Shown piece by piece: positions 25,489 to 34,031 of a stretch of DNA of 64,000 nucleotides (position 1 is its first letter; each line of letters begins with the position of its first letter). Position numbers and translations under genes: made by a program. Below the pieces are notes generated by a model. The model was given only the letters and a program-made list of their open reading frames with translations, ran no database searches and was not told where the DNA came from. This DNA is from DATMXT01 sp035560415 (GTDB lineage: Bacteria; Bacillota; Clostridia; Oscillospirales; Feifaniaceae): assembly GCA_035560415.1 (NCBI GenBank), contig DATMZG010000117.1:1-64000 (forward strand), in the 5' to 3' direction.

Positions 25489-26186
25489 CTGGCGCTCCAT
25501 TCGTCGACGGCAGCGTCGGCCGCCTTTTGGGCGGCAAGGCAAAAGGCGGGGTCGAGCGTCAGCGAGCGGGGACCGGCCTCCGGAGTCTCCCACGCCGCTT
25601 CAAGCGGCGCAGCGGGGTCGTAAGTCGGGGCCGTGAAAGTGAAGGCGGTCGGCAGTCCCACGGCCGACGCCCCTGTCAGCGTGACGAAGAAGACGCAGGC
25701 TGAAAGGTAGGCCCCCATCGGCGAGGTGTGCTCGCCGTCCTTATAATACAGCGCATACCGGTCCCGCAGCGCCGCCCAGGCCCTGCCGACCGGCGCCAGC
25801 AGCATATCCCGTTCGTGGGCCAGCTTCTCGTAGGCCTCGCAGATGACGGTGTGACCGTCCGGGTTGTTTTTCTCGCTCCAGCACTGGTAGGCCACCGGCT
25901 TTGACTGGGACAGCGCCGTCATGTTGAGAATTTTATCTGTCTCCTCAAAGAGGTTTTGCACGCCGGGGAAGGGGTGGGCGGTGTGCTGCAGCACGACATA
26001 GTCGTACCGGCCGAACAGAATATTGTACCGCACGTCAAACTCGTGGGCGTGCCAGCCAAGGCCTCTGCCACCCGAAGTGTTCTGTACGGCGTCAATTTCT
26101 ACGCCGCGGGATGCCGCAAGCTGCCGCAGCAGCTCCGGCATGTCGTTGACAAAGGTGTGGCTGTTGCCGATGAACAGGACTTTCAT
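25485..26186 (-). CDS. SGNH/GDSL-like hydrolase
   Basis: Predicted serine esterase of the SGNH fold, 233 aa, no signal peptide. Block I is a variant, GNSHT, with the candidate serine at S9. A DxxH-like pair (D150, H153 in KDGEHTSP) could complete the triad. The strand motif DYVVLQHTAHPFPG sits where block III would be. Substrate unknown. AAGGAGG before ATG 26186 decides the start. It is the first gene of a minus-strand operon with rnr and the PPTase, linked by ATGA overlaps, an unusual pairing with no known functional link. Confidence 0.7.
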   Translation of the reverse strand: MKVLFIGNSHTFVNDMPELLRQLAASRGVEIDAVQNTSGGRGLGWHAHEFDVRYNILFGRYDYVVLQHTAHPFPGVQNLFEETDKILNMTALSQSKPVAYQCWSEKNNPDGHTVICEAYEKLAHERDMLLAPVGRAWAALRDRYALYYKDGEHTSPMGAYLSACVFFVTLTGASAVGLPTAFTFTAPTYDPAAPLEAAWETPEAGPRSLTLDPAFCLAAQKAADAAVDEWSAR

Positions 26187-26297
26187 GGAGACCTCCTTAC
26201 TAGGTTGTGAGCACTTAAATAGAGTATGGACCGTTTCAAACGAGGAAATCATGAAAATATGCCAAAACGGCAAATTTACATTTGCAAATTTGCCGGG

Positions 26298-27161
26298 CTA
26301 CTCCATATACAGGTCGGCGAGCACGATAAGTCTGTCGACGACCGCCTCTCTGACCGATTTTGGGGAGAGCACTTTGGCGCCCGTGACAAGGACGAGCTCG
26401 ACAAGCTCCTCAAAGGGGGCGCAGACCGTCACCCGCCGGCCGCCCTCGGCCGGCTCAGACGCGGGGCCGTAGGGGGCAAACCGCACTGCGGCTGTTTCGG
26501 GGCAGAGCAGCGTGGCCGTGACAGGCGATGCCAAGAGGGCCTCAAGCAGCGCCGCCCGCTCGTCCGGCGAAAACCGGCGTCGGCCGGCCACCCGGACAAC
26601 CCCCTCCATGGGGCCCGTGAGCACTGAGCAGGGGGCGCCGGCAGCGGTTTCGGCGGCAAGCCGTATGCCGCCCGCTGTCCGGTAGAGGGCGCAGGGCCGA
26701 AGCGTCGCCCCCTTGCCCCGGGGGCGGTAGCCCGTAAAGGCCCAGGCGGGGCACTCAAAGGAGACGCGGTCGCCGGCCTCAATGGCCAGAGCCAGCAGCG
26801 AAAGCTTATCGGTGTCGGCGGCTTGTCCCCGGGGCCCGAGGGCCGCACAGGCCGCCCGTGCGGTGGGGGAGATGAGCTCATCGGTAAGCGAAATGCCCGA
26901 GAGCGCCGCGGCGACGGCCGTCCCGTCGGGCAAGGGTCTGCCTGCGAGATAAGCGCCGCCCTCAAGGCCGATTTCGACCCCGAGCTCCGAGAGCGCCGCA
27001 AGGTTGCGGGCCACCGTCTTGCGGTCGACCGTAAGGCCGTAGTCCTGTTTGATGAGCTCGGCAAGCTCGCCCTGCGACAGCCGGTGCCCCGGGTCGGTGT
27101 ACCGCTCAAGGACGCTTTTGAGGCAGAGGATGATCTGTTTTTTGCCGCCGGCGGCGCACAT
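26298..27161 (-). CDS. WYL-domain transcriptional regulator
   Basis: 287-aa DNA-binding regulator. An N-terminal winged helix-turn-helix (about 8-70; LSQGELAELIKQDYG then VDRKTVARNLAAL) is followed by a ligand-sensing WYL-type region (about 115-200) and a C-terminal extension. GGAGGGAG precedes the ATG. It is on the same strand as the SGNH-rnr set and proS but is separated from each by about 100 bases, so its targets are not evident. WYL proteins often sense nucleic acids or nucleotides; that is family knowledge, not shown here. Confidence 0.8.
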   Translation of the reverse strand: MCAAGGKKQIILCLKSVLERYTDPGHRLSQGELAELIKQDYGLTVDRKTVARNLAALSELGVEIGLEGGAYLAGRPLPDGTAVAAALSGISLTDELISPTARAACAALGPRGQAADTDKLSLLALAIEAGDRVSFECPAWAFTGYRPRGKGATLRPCALYRTAGGIRLAAETAAGAPCSVLTGPMEGVVRVAGRRRFSPDERAALLEALLASPVTATLLCPETAAVRFAPYGPASEPAEGGRRVTVCAPFEELVELVLVTGAKVLSPKSVREAVVDRLIVLADLYME

Positions 27162-27261
27162 GGGTCTCCCTCCTTTGCCGTGTTATTTAGAGCACCGGGC
27201 GGGGAAAGCCGCACCGCACTTGCAGGCGGCAAAAAGCCCGCCGCGGGAATATGCGCGAAAA

Positions 27262-28695
27262 TCAGTATGCCTTGCCCCAGACGACCATGGTCCTGGCGGG
27301 TTTGCCGCAGATGGGGCAGACGTCGCCCAAATGCTCCTGGGCAAAGGGCATGCAGCGGCTCGAAAGCCCCGCGACCTCTTTGACGCGCTCCTCGCAGGCC
27401 GCGTCGCCGCACCACATGGTCTTGATGAAGACGCCGTCGCCCGCCATTTTCGCCATCTCCTCAAGCGAGAAGGCCGTGCGGGTGCGGGCCTCGCGGTTTT
27501 GCAGCGCCTTGTCGTAAATGCGCGCCCGGAAGGCTTCGAGCATTTCGGGCAGCTTGTCTACAAGCTCAGCAAGCGGCACCGCCGTCTTGGAGCGGTCGTC
27601 TCTGGCGACGACGACGCACTCGCCCTTTTCAATGTCGCGGGGGCCCAGTTCAAGGCGCAGCGGCACGCCCTTCATCTCGTACTCGGCAAACTTCCAGCCG
27701 GCCGAGTTGTCGCTGTCGTCGAGCTTGGCCCGGATGCCGGCGGCTTTGAGCTGCGCCGTGACGTCTTCGGCTTTTTCCAGCACGCCGCCCTTGTGGGCCG
27801 CAATGGGGATGACGACGACCTGGACGGGCGCGACGGCCGGCGGCAGCACAAGGCCGTTGTCGTCGCCGTGGGTCATGATGATGCCGCCGATGATGCGGGT
27901 CGACAGACCCCACGAGGTTTGGTGGGGGTACTGCAATTTGTTTTCCTTGTCGGTGAAGGTGATGTCAAAGGCGCGGGCAAAGCCGTCGCCAAAGTAATGG
28001 GAGGTACCCGACTGCAGCGCCTTGCCGTCGTGCATCATGGCCTCGATGGTGTAGGTCGCCTCGGCGCCGGCAAACTTCTCCTTGTCGGTTTTGCGGCCTC
28101 TGATGACCGGAATGGCGAGCTGCTCTTCGGCGCAGTCGGCGTAGACGTGCAGCATCTGCTGGGTTTCAGCTTCGGCCTCCTCGGCCGTCGCGTGCATCGT
28201 GTGGCCTTCCTGCCACAAAAACTCCATGGTTCGAAGGAAGGGGCGGGTGGTCTTCTCCCACCGCAGCACCGAGCACCACTGGTTGTAGAGCTTGGGCAGG
28301 TCGCGCCAGGAGTGGATGATATTGGCAAAGTGGTCGCAAAACAGGGTCTCGGAAGTCGGCCGCACACAGAGCCGCTCGGCCAGCTCCTCGCCGCCGCCCT
28401 GCGTGACCCAGGCCACTTCGGGCGCGAAGCCCTCGACGTGGTCCTTCTCCTTTTGCAGCAGGCTTTCGGGGATGAGGAGCGGCATATAGACGTTCTCGTG
28501 GCCGAGCCGCTTGAACTCGGCGTCGAGCAGCTTCTGGATGTTCTCCCAGATGGCGTAGCCGTAGGGGCGGATGATCATGCAGCCCCGCACGCTCGAATAT
28601 TCGGCGAGCTCCGCCTTGCGCACAATGTCGGTATACCACTTGGCGAAATCCTCGTCGCGCGAGGTAATTTCCTGGACCAGTTTTTCCTCTTTCAT
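27262..28695 (-). CDS. proS: Prolyl-tRNA synthetase, archaeal/eukaryal type
   Basis: Class II synthetase charging tRNA-Pro. 477 aa, without the INS editing insertion of long bacterial ProRS. Class II motif 2 appears as FLRTMEFLWQEGHT and motif 3 as GLSTRIIGGIIMTHGDD. The C-terminal extension has zinc-binding cysteines (MWCGDAACE and DVCPICGKP), the hallmark of the type found in archaea, eukaryotes and many Clostridia. ATG 28695 with AGGTGG is preferred over the GTG at 28704, which lies in that site. No T-box leader is seen in the 150 bases upstream. Confidence 0.95.
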   Translation of the reverse strand: MKEEKLVQEITSRDEDFAKWYTDIVRKAELAEYSSVRGCMIIRPYGYAIWENIQKLLDAEFKRLGHENVYMPLLIPESLLQKEKDHVEGFAPEVAWVTQGGGEELAERLCVRPTSETLFCDHFANIIHSWRDLPKLYNQWCSVLRWEKTTRPFLRTMEFLWQEGHTMHATAEEAEAETQQMLHVYADCAEEQLAIPVIRGRKTDKEKFAGAEATYTIEAMMHDGKALQSGTSHYFGDGFARAFDITFTDKENKLQYPHQTSWGLSTRIIGGIIMTHGDDNGLVLPPAVAPVQVVVIPIAAHKGGVLEKAEDVTAQLKAAGIRAKLDDSDNSAGWKFAEYEMKGVPLRLELGPRDIEKGECVVVARDDRSKTAVPLAELVDKLPEMLEAFRARIYDKALQNREARTRTAFSLEEMAKMAGDGVFIKTMWCGDAACEERVKEVAGLSSRCMPFAQEHLGDVCPICGKPARTMVVWGKAY

Positions 28696-28760
28696 TGAAA
28701 CCACCTATTTTTTTATGATTCATGTCAGAATATTCTACCACATCGCCATAAGGCGTGCAA

Positions 28761-28789
28761 TTGCTTTTTTGTCCCGATTTCGGTATAAT
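28761..28789 (+). promoter_or_regulatory. Promoter of the tandem phosphatase gene
   Basis: TTGCTT (28761-28766), 17 bases, TATAAT (28784-28789), located 64 bases before the start codon in the gap between divergent proS and the phosphatase gene. Confidence 0.6.
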
Positions 28790-28852
28790 AACCGCAATAG
28801 ACCGACTTTTTGAAAGCCGGGTGGAAGCTTAAAACAGAGGGGAGGCGCGCCG

Positions 28853-30322
28853 GTGACCCGACGGCAGACACTTTTACAGGCCTACAATTTCCGCGATTTA
28901 GGCGGATTTCCCGCAAAGGGCGGCGTCACCCGCTTCGGGCGGGTCTGGCGCACCGACCTGCTCGGCATGCTGCCCGACGCCGACATCGAGACCGTCAAAG
29001 CCGCCGGTATTGGGACGGTCATCGACCTGCGCTCGGCCGACGAGCTGGAGCGCGTGCCCCCCTCGTTTGAGAATGTCCCCGGCATCGACTACGTCAACAT
29101 TCCTCTTTTAGGGGACGCGCCACTGGGCGACGCCCTTGACGAGTGCGTGCGGACTGCCGACTCCTTTGAGGCCAGTCTGACCGTGCTCTATAAGACCATG
29201 GCCGACCGGGCGCCCCGCCGCTTTGCGCAAGTTTTCGAGGCGCTGGCAAAGGGGCTCGCGAAGGGCGGAGTCGCCTTTTACTGCACGGCCGGCAAGGACC
29301 GCACCGGCATGATTGCGGCCCTGCTGCTGCTCGCCTGCGGCGTGGCGCGGGCCGACGTCGTCGCCAACTACCGCATCACGGCCGCCTATCTGCGGCCCAA
29401 AATCGCCCACCTCACAGCCGACTCCCCCCTGCGGCCCCGTTCGCTCATGCGCAGCGACCCCGGGACCATTGAGGCGTTCCTCGACTATCTCGATGAAAAA
29501 CATGGCGGCGCTTTGAACTTTTTGAAGTCGGCGGGCCTTGCCCCCGAAGTGTTGACCGCCCTCCGGGAGGAGCTGGTCGAGCCCTATGACGAAGAGGGGC
29601 GCACCGTCACCCCCCTGCGCCGGCTGCCCTTAAAGTCGGTCTACAACTTCCGGGACCTCGGCGGCTACCCCGCAAAGGGCGGCCAGACCCGGTACAGAAA
29701 GCTCTGGCGCTCGGATTTTCTGGGGCTTTTGCCCCCGGAAGACATCGAGGCGATTCGTGCAGCCGGCGTCGCCACCGTCATCGACCTGCGCTCTCCGGAC
29801 GAGCTGGCGCGGGTCAAAAGCGACTTTGCGGATTTGGCGGGCATTGACTATGTCAACGCCCCGCTGCTGACGATGCAGCTCAAAAAGGAGTTTATACCGG
29901 GCGACTGCTACGAAGAAAGCGAGCGGGAGCTCTTTTACGTCACGATGCCCGCAAGGGCCAAAGACAACATCGCCGCCGCCGTCACGGCCATGACAAAGGC
30001 GCTTGAACGGGGCGGGGTCGTGTTTTTCTGTGCCGCGGGAAAGGACCGCACCGGCGTGCTGGCGGCCTTGCTGCTGGCGGTCTGCGGTGTCGGGACATCC
30101 GACATTGCGGCCGACTACGAGGTGTCGGCCACGCTGCTCGCCCCCAAATGCGCCGCCCTGCCCGAGGGCTCGCCCCTCATCCCGAAACACCCCTACCAGA
30201 GCCTTGCCGAGACCATGGAGGACTTTCTCGCCCGCATCGGGGACGTGCGGGCGTACCTGCTTGAGGCCGGGGTGGCCGAAAAGACGCTCGACGACTTAAC
30301 CCGGCTGCTGGTGGCGCCATAA
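28853..30322 (+). CDS. Tandem tyrosine-protein phosphatase
   Basis: 489-aa protein made of two copies of a bacterial tyrosine phosphatase domain (Y_phosphatase3/LipA-like). Each copy opens with YNFRDLGG(F/Y)PAKGG (about residue 11 and 265), has VIDLRS, and contains an intact CX5R loop: CTAGKDRTG at C144 and CAAGKDRTG at C393. Single-domain relatives are about 240-260 aa, so this is an internal duplication and fusion. Both active sites look functional. No signal peptide. Substrates could be phosphotyrosine proteins or phosphoinositides. GTG start with AGGGGAGG. The following dehydrogenase may be co-transcribed. Confidence 0.85.
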   Translation: MTRRQTLLQAYNFRDLGGFPAKGGVTRFGRVWRTDLLGMLPDADIETVKAAGIGTVIDLRSADELERVPPSFENVPGIDYVNIPLLGDAPLGDALDECVRTADSFEASLTVLYKTMADRAPRRFAQVFEALAKGLAKGGVAFYCTAGKDRTGMIAALLLLACGVARADVVANYRITAAYLRPKIAHLTADSPLRPRSLMRSDPGTIEAFLDYLDEKHGGALNFLKSAGLAPEVLTALREELVEPYDEEGRTVTPLRRLPLKSVYNFRDLGGYPAKGGQTRYRKLWRSDFLGLLPPEDIEAIRAAGVATVIDLRSPDELARVKSDFADLAGIDYVNAPLLTMQLKKEFIPGDCYEESERELFYVTMPARAKDNIAAAVTAMTKALERGGVVFFCAAGKDRTGVLAALLLAVCGVGTSDIAADYEVSATLLAPKCAALPEGSPLIPKHPYQSLAETMEDFLARIGDVRAYLLEAGVAEKTLDDLTRLLVAP

Positions 30323-30383
30323 CCGAGACACCGGGCCTGCGGCCCCGAACACATAAAATCACACCTTTTAAGGGGGTACACAG

Positions 30384-31361
30384 ATGAAAATATACCTTGT
30401 CGACGAGGCAAAGCTGCTTCCGGAGAGTTGCGAGATTGAGCGCCGGGAGCTGCAAGCGGTGCTCGGCCCCTGCGAGGTCGTGTGCTATGCGTTTGAGACC
30501 TGTGAGAAAATGCGCCGGGACTTGAAGGACGCCGACGGCATCATCACCGGTTTTCAGCACATCGGGGATGAGGACATGGCGGCCATGCCAAGACTTGCGG
30601 CCATTTCGGTCTCGGCCACGGGATTTGACTGCATTGACACCAAGGCCGCGACCGACAGAGGCATTCCGGTCTGCGCCATTGCCGAGTACTGCACCAAGGA
30701 GGTGGCCGAGCACACGATGGCCCTCCTGCTGACCATCTGGCGCAAGCTCGGCTGCATGAAGGCCGACGTTGAAAAGGGCGGCTGGCGGTATGACGTCTGC
30801 GCGCCAATCGAGCGGCTGGAGGGCAAGACGCTCGGCATTTTCGGGCTGGGGCGCATCGGCACGGCCGTGGCAAAGCGTGCAGCCGCCTTTGGGCTGCGTG
30901 TCATTGCGGCCGACCCCGCGCTGACCTTCATGGAGGCCAAGGAGCGGGGAGCTCAGCTTGCCGCCCCGGACGCAGTGCTGACTTTGAGTGACATCATCAC
31001 GAACCACATGGACGCAAACGAGACCAACAGAGACCTGTTTAACGGGGCGGCCTTTGCCGCCATGGCCCGCCGGCCGCTCTTTTTGAACTGCGCCAGGGGC
31101 TGGAGCGTCGACGAGTCGGCGCTCATCGATGCCCTTGACAAAGGGCTCATCCGGGCCGCGGGCATCGACGTCTTAAAGGACGAGAACCCCTGCCTCGAAG
31201 GGCATCCGCTGCTGGGGCGGGACAACGTCATTCTGACCCCGCACGCCGCGTTTTACAGCGAGACCTCCATTGAGGCGCTGCACCGCATCTCGGCCAAAAA
31301 TCTCGCCTGCTGCCTCGCGGGCCGCCCGCAGGAGGCCTTTAAAGTGGTCAACGGGCTGTAA
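30384..31361 (+). CDS. D-isomer-specific 2-hydroxyacid dehydrogenase
   Basis: NAD-dependent reduction of a 2-oxoacid to a D-2-hydroxyacid. 325 aa. The Rossmann motif is GIFGLGRIG. The catalytic residues are present: Arg in NCARGWSVDE, Glu in KDENP and His in LTPHAAF. D-lactate, phosphoglycerate and hydroxyisocaproate dehydrogenases share this pattern; the sequence alone does not decide. In an amino-acid fermenter, reduction of a 2-oxoacid from transamination is plausible. AAGGGGG precedes the start and a strong terminator follows. Confidence 0.85.
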   Translation: MKIYLVDEAKLLPESCEIERRELQAVLGPCEVVCYAFETCEKMRRDLKDADGIITGFQHIGDEDMAAMPRLAAISVSATGFDCIDTKAATDRGIPVCAIAEYCTKEVAEHTMALLLTIWRKLGCMKADVEKGGWRYDVCAPIERLEGKTLGIFGLGRIGTAVAKRAAAFGLRVIAADPALTFMEAKERGAQLAAPDAVLTLSDIITNHMDANETNRDLFNGAAFAAMARRPLFLNCARGWSVDESALIDALDKGLIRAAGIDVLKDENPCLEGHPLLGRDNVILTPHAAFYSETSIEALHRISAKNLACCLAGRPQEAFKVVNGL

Positions 31362-31408
31362 AAAGAGCGGATTTCGGATAAAATAACATTTAAGAATACC
31401 ATAGACCA

Positions 31409-31446
31409 CCAGAAAACCCCGCCTTTTTACAGGCGGGGTTTTCTGG
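31409..31446. terminator. Bidirectional terminator
   Basis: A 16-bp perfect inverted repeat (31409-31424 with 31431-31446). Its CCCCGCCT/AGGCGGGG core is followed by TTTTCTGG on both strands. It ends the dehydrogenase transcript on plus and the candidate small RNA on minus. Confidence 0.9.
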
Positions 31447-31588
31447 TTGCAGTTTATCCATTCAAAGAGAGGCCAGCGAAATATTTCAGAAATCCATGCT
31501 GACGAATTGTCACAAACCTCGCACAGGTGGTCAGCAATCGTGACAAACGCGCTTTTCGGTGCTTCAGCGTGGATTTTTCCTAAAATCT
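31413..31588 (-). ncRNA. Candidate structured small RNA, possibly 6S-like
   Basis: A consensus minus-strand promoter predicts a start at 31588, and the terminator gives an RNA of about 176 nt. By eye it folds into a rod. AGATTTTAG (31588-31580) pairs with CTGAAATAT (31489-31481). AAATCCACGCT (31576-31566) pairs with AGCATGGATTT (31500-31490) with one mismatch. After an asymmetric internal loop, TTGTCAC (31546-31540) pairs with GTGACAA (31513-31507) below an apical loop. There is no convincing ORF. Size, closing stem, central bubble and own promoter resemble 6S RNA, which binds RNA polymerase, but I recognise no conserved 6S sequence. Another Hfq-class or orphan RNA is possible. Confidence 0.55.
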
Positions 31589-31594
31589 ATTCAG

Positions 31595-31622
31595 ATTATA
31601 TCACACCGGGAGAAAATGTCAA
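31595..31622 (-). promoter_or_regulatory. Consensus promoter of the small RNA
   Basis: On the minus strand TTGACA (31622-31617), a 16-base spacer and TATAAT (31600-31595), both boxes perfect. No protein gene lies downstream on that strand before the terminator at 31446. Confidence 0.8.
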
Positions 31623-31885
31623 CCCGGATTATCGGGAAAAAGTAACAATATATCGCAACACAAATTGTAAATTGTATACAAAAATCCGCGGTTCAGTTGT
31701 TAACGCTTGAAGTGTATGAATTTAAGCGTTTGCTTATAAATAGTGATTTGTTTGCCCATAAAATTGCGGTTATGTTTGAAACATCTGAGATGAATTCATG
31801 CAAACGTTTACACAAAAAAAGTTTTTCTTTGGGTTTTCCCGCTTCGACGCGGAATGAGCTCGCCTTCTGATACAATGGCGCATAT

Positions 31886-32034
31886 CGTCAAACGCAGGCC
31901 GGTATAATGATTTCGGGGGCGTTGCCGGGATTGCCGTGAGAAGAAAGACCCATGCCGTCAAACCGGGGGATGATTGCTGAAGGTCTTTGCCGGATTGCCA
32001 TGAGATGACCCCACACCGTCAAACGGAGGTCGTT
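31886..32034 (+). repeat. Degenerate tandem repeats before the exchanger gene
   Basis: CGTCAAAC occurs at 31886, 31956 and 32017. The first two units (70 and 61 bases) align over most of their length, sharing TTGCCGG-ATTGCC-TGAGA and ACCC. The third begins CGTCAAACGGAGGT and supplies the ribosome binding site of the exchanger. The AT-rich stretch 31623-31885 before them shows no gene. Confidence 0.6.
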
Positions 32035-32949
32035 ATGCTGGTTTACCTGTTATTTGCGCTGGGGCTCATCCTGATTATCAAAGGCGGAGACGAGTTTGTG
32101 GAGGCCGCCGTCTCCATCGCCCGGCGGCTCGGAATGAGCGAGCTTGTCATCGGGGCCACCATCGTCTCGCTGGGTACGACGCTGCCGGAGGTGCTGGTCT
32201 CGACCATGGCTGGCATTTCGGGCTCGGCCGACATCGCAATCGGAAACGCGGTGGGCTCAGTCATCTGCAACACCTCTTTTATTGCAGCCCTCGTGCTGCT
32301 TTTTGCAAAGCCCCCGCTCGACCGGCGCCTGCTGTCCTGGCGGGTGCTCTACTTTTTCGGGGTCTTGGGGCTGCTCTATGTCGTGTCGGCGGTGGCCGGG
32401 GAGGTCGCCCGCCCCGTCGGGGCCGCGCTGCTCTTCCTCTTTGCGGTCTACACATTCCTGTCGTCGAGACAGCGCAAAACCGCAGGCCGGGCAAAGGCCT
32501 CCGAGGAGCCGCTCGGGAGGGCCGTGCTCATTTTGATTGTGACGGCGGTCTGCCTGTTCTTTGGGGCAAAGCTCTTAGTCGACAGCGGTATTGAAATAGC
32601 CCGCACCCTCGGGGTGCCCGAGCGGTTCATCGCCTCCACCTTCATTGCGCTCGGGACCTCCCTGCCCGAGCTCATGACCGCCATTATCTCCATTAAAATC
32701 GGCATGGGCGCGCTGTCCATCGGCAATGTCATCGGGGCCAACATTTTAAACGTGCTCTGCGTCATCGGCATTCCGGCGGCTATTTGCGGCGTCGCCGTCT
32801 CGCAGGCCGCCGTGGCTGTCGACATCCCCTACGCGGCGCTTGTCATGCTGATCATGACCCTGCCGCCCGCCATCACGGGGCGCACATACCGGATTCAGGG
32901 GGTGGCGCTGCTTTTCTGCTATGCGGCCTACGTGACTTTTCTCGCCTGA
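32035..32949 (+). CDS. Calcium/sodium antiporter, CaCA family (YrbG type)
   Basis: Membrane cation exchanger, 304 aa, about ten hydrophobic helices in two inverted halves. Each half has the alpha-repeat signature: IVSLGTTLPEVLVS with GNAVGSVICN, and FIALGTSLPELMTA with GNVIGANILN. The glutamates of both repeats, which bind cation, are present. Likely a Na/Ca or H/Ca exchanger. GGAGGT before ATG 32035 decides the start. Confidence 0.92.
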   Translation: MLVYLLFALGLILIIKGGDEFVEAAVSIARRLGMSELVIGATIVSLGTTLPEVLVSTMAGISGSADIAIGNAVGSVICNTSFIAALVLLFAKPPLDRRLLSWRVLYFFGVLGLLYVVSAVAGEVARPVGAALLFLFAVYTFLSSRQRKTAGRAKASEEPLGRAVLILIVTAVCLFFGAKLLVDSGIEIARTLGVPERFIASTFIALGTSLPELMTAIISIKIGMGALSIGNVIGANILNVLCVIGIPAAICGVAVSQAAVAVDIPYAALVMLIMTLPPAITGRTYRIQGVALLFCYAAYVTFLA

Positions 32950-32979
32950 TGGGCCCTTGCGAAGTTTACACAAACGGCC

Positions 32980-33008
32980 TTGCATCTGCCGGTGAAATAG
33001 GCTATACT
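32980..33008 (+). promoter_or_regulatory. Promoter of the MBL-fold gene
   Basis: TTGCAT (32980-32985), 17 bases, TATACT (33003-33008), followed by a short CGGGG/CCCG hairpin in the leader. Confidence 0.55.
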
Positions 33009-33086
33009 ACCCTTCGGACTGCGGGGGACTTCCCGCGGGCAGGCTTTTCGAACCCGAGTTGACAAATGAACAAGGGAGGTCGTGTT

Positions 33087-33959
33087 TTGAACGAAAAGAA
33101 GTGGTACGACGCGCTGCCACGTCCGGAGTTTTCGGCGTGGGAGCGCATTCCTGTGGAAACCGAATGGTTCTGGGTCTATAAACTTCCCGGAGAGGTCTAT
33201 GCGATTGCCGAGCCCGGACAGTGGCAGGAAGTCATCAGCTTCCTCGTCATCGGCGGGAGCAAGGCCGCCCTCATCGACACCGGCACCGGCATCGGGGACA
33301 TCCGTTCAGTGGTCAAAGAGCTCACGCTGCTCCCGGTCTTTGTCATCAACACCCACTTCCACTGGGACCACACCGGCTCAAACTGGCAGTTTGAGGGGTG
33401 CTATAACATACAGGACCCCTACGTGGCGGAGGCGGCCAAAAACGGGGTGCCGCACAGCCGCGTCGCCTCGCAGCTCGAGGGGGACGCCGTCTGGCAGCCC
33501 CTTCCGGCGAGTTTTGTGCCGGAGGAATACTGCATTAAGCCCTGGAACAGCCTGCCCATGAAGGACGGCGATGAGTTTGACATCGGCGGCCGGCAGCTTC
33601 GGGTTGTGGCCGCCCCCGGGCACACCGGCGACTGCGTCTTCATTTATGACGACCTCCACCGCTGCCTCTTTACGGGGGACAACATCTATCCGGCCCCCAT
33701 TTATTTGCATATGGGCGGCGGCCCCTACAGCGGCCTTTCCGACATTGACGCCTACGCCAATATGCTGCGGGAGAACGCCCGGTATGCGCGGCGGGCCGAG
33801 CGGCTTTTCTGCTCCCACAACGTGCCCTGCTGCGACACCTCGCTCTACTTTGAAATTCTGGACGGGGTCGAGCGCATTCAGCGCGGCGAGCTGCCGGGCA
33901 TTCACCAGGACGGGGTCAGCGAATACAAGCTGGAGCGCTGCTCCATCATCACGAAATAG
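33087..33959 (+). CDS. Metallo-beta-lactamase-fold hydrolase
   Basis: 290-aa MBL-fold metal hydrolase. The HxHxDH motif is NTHFHWDHTG (H90, H92, D94, H95), and the later ligands are in APGHTGDC, LFTGDNI and CSHNVPC, so the dinuclear zinc site looks complete. No signal peptide. Such proteins act as thioesterases, lactonases or phosphodiesterases, and the substrate is not evident. TTG at 33087 is chosen because GGGAGGT lies seven bases upstream; the ATG at 33066 precedes that site and has none of its own. Confidence 0.85.
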   Translation: MNEKKWYDALPRPEFSAWERIPVETEWFWVYKLPGEVYAIAEPGQWQEVISFLVIGGSKAALIDTGTGIGDIRSVVKELTLLPVFVINTHFHWDHTGSNWQFEGCYNIQDPYVAEAAKNGVPHSRVASQLEGDAVWQPLPASFVPEEYCIKPWNSLPMKDGDEFDIGGRQLRVVAAPGHTGDCVFIYDDLHRCLFTGDNIYPAPIYLHMGGGPYSGLSDIDAYANMLRENARYARRAERLFCSHNVPCCDTSLYFEILDGVERIQRGELPGIHQDGVSEYKLERCSIITK

Positions 33960-34031
33960 CGCCCCGCCCGCCGGTGCGGGCGGCGGCTGCCGATAAAAAA
34001 TAAGGCGCAAAACCAAAAACGGGAGTAAACA

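Noticed and set aside
27049..28698. 549-aa plus-strand open frame opposite proS
   Set aside because: It is the mirror of a confident synthetase gene. High GC at third positions keeps antisense frames open; the translation has low-complexity Val/Gly/His-rich composition and no motif.
31447..31710. 87-aa plus-strand frame in the AT-rich gap
   Set aside because: It starts at a TTG inside the terminator stem without a ribosome binding site and shows no motif; the minus-strand promoter, fold and terminator explain the region better.
33047..33062. TTCGAACCC string resembling a tRNA T-arm
   Set aside because: No acceptor, D- or anticodon-arm pairing is found around it. No tRNA gene was recognised in the window.
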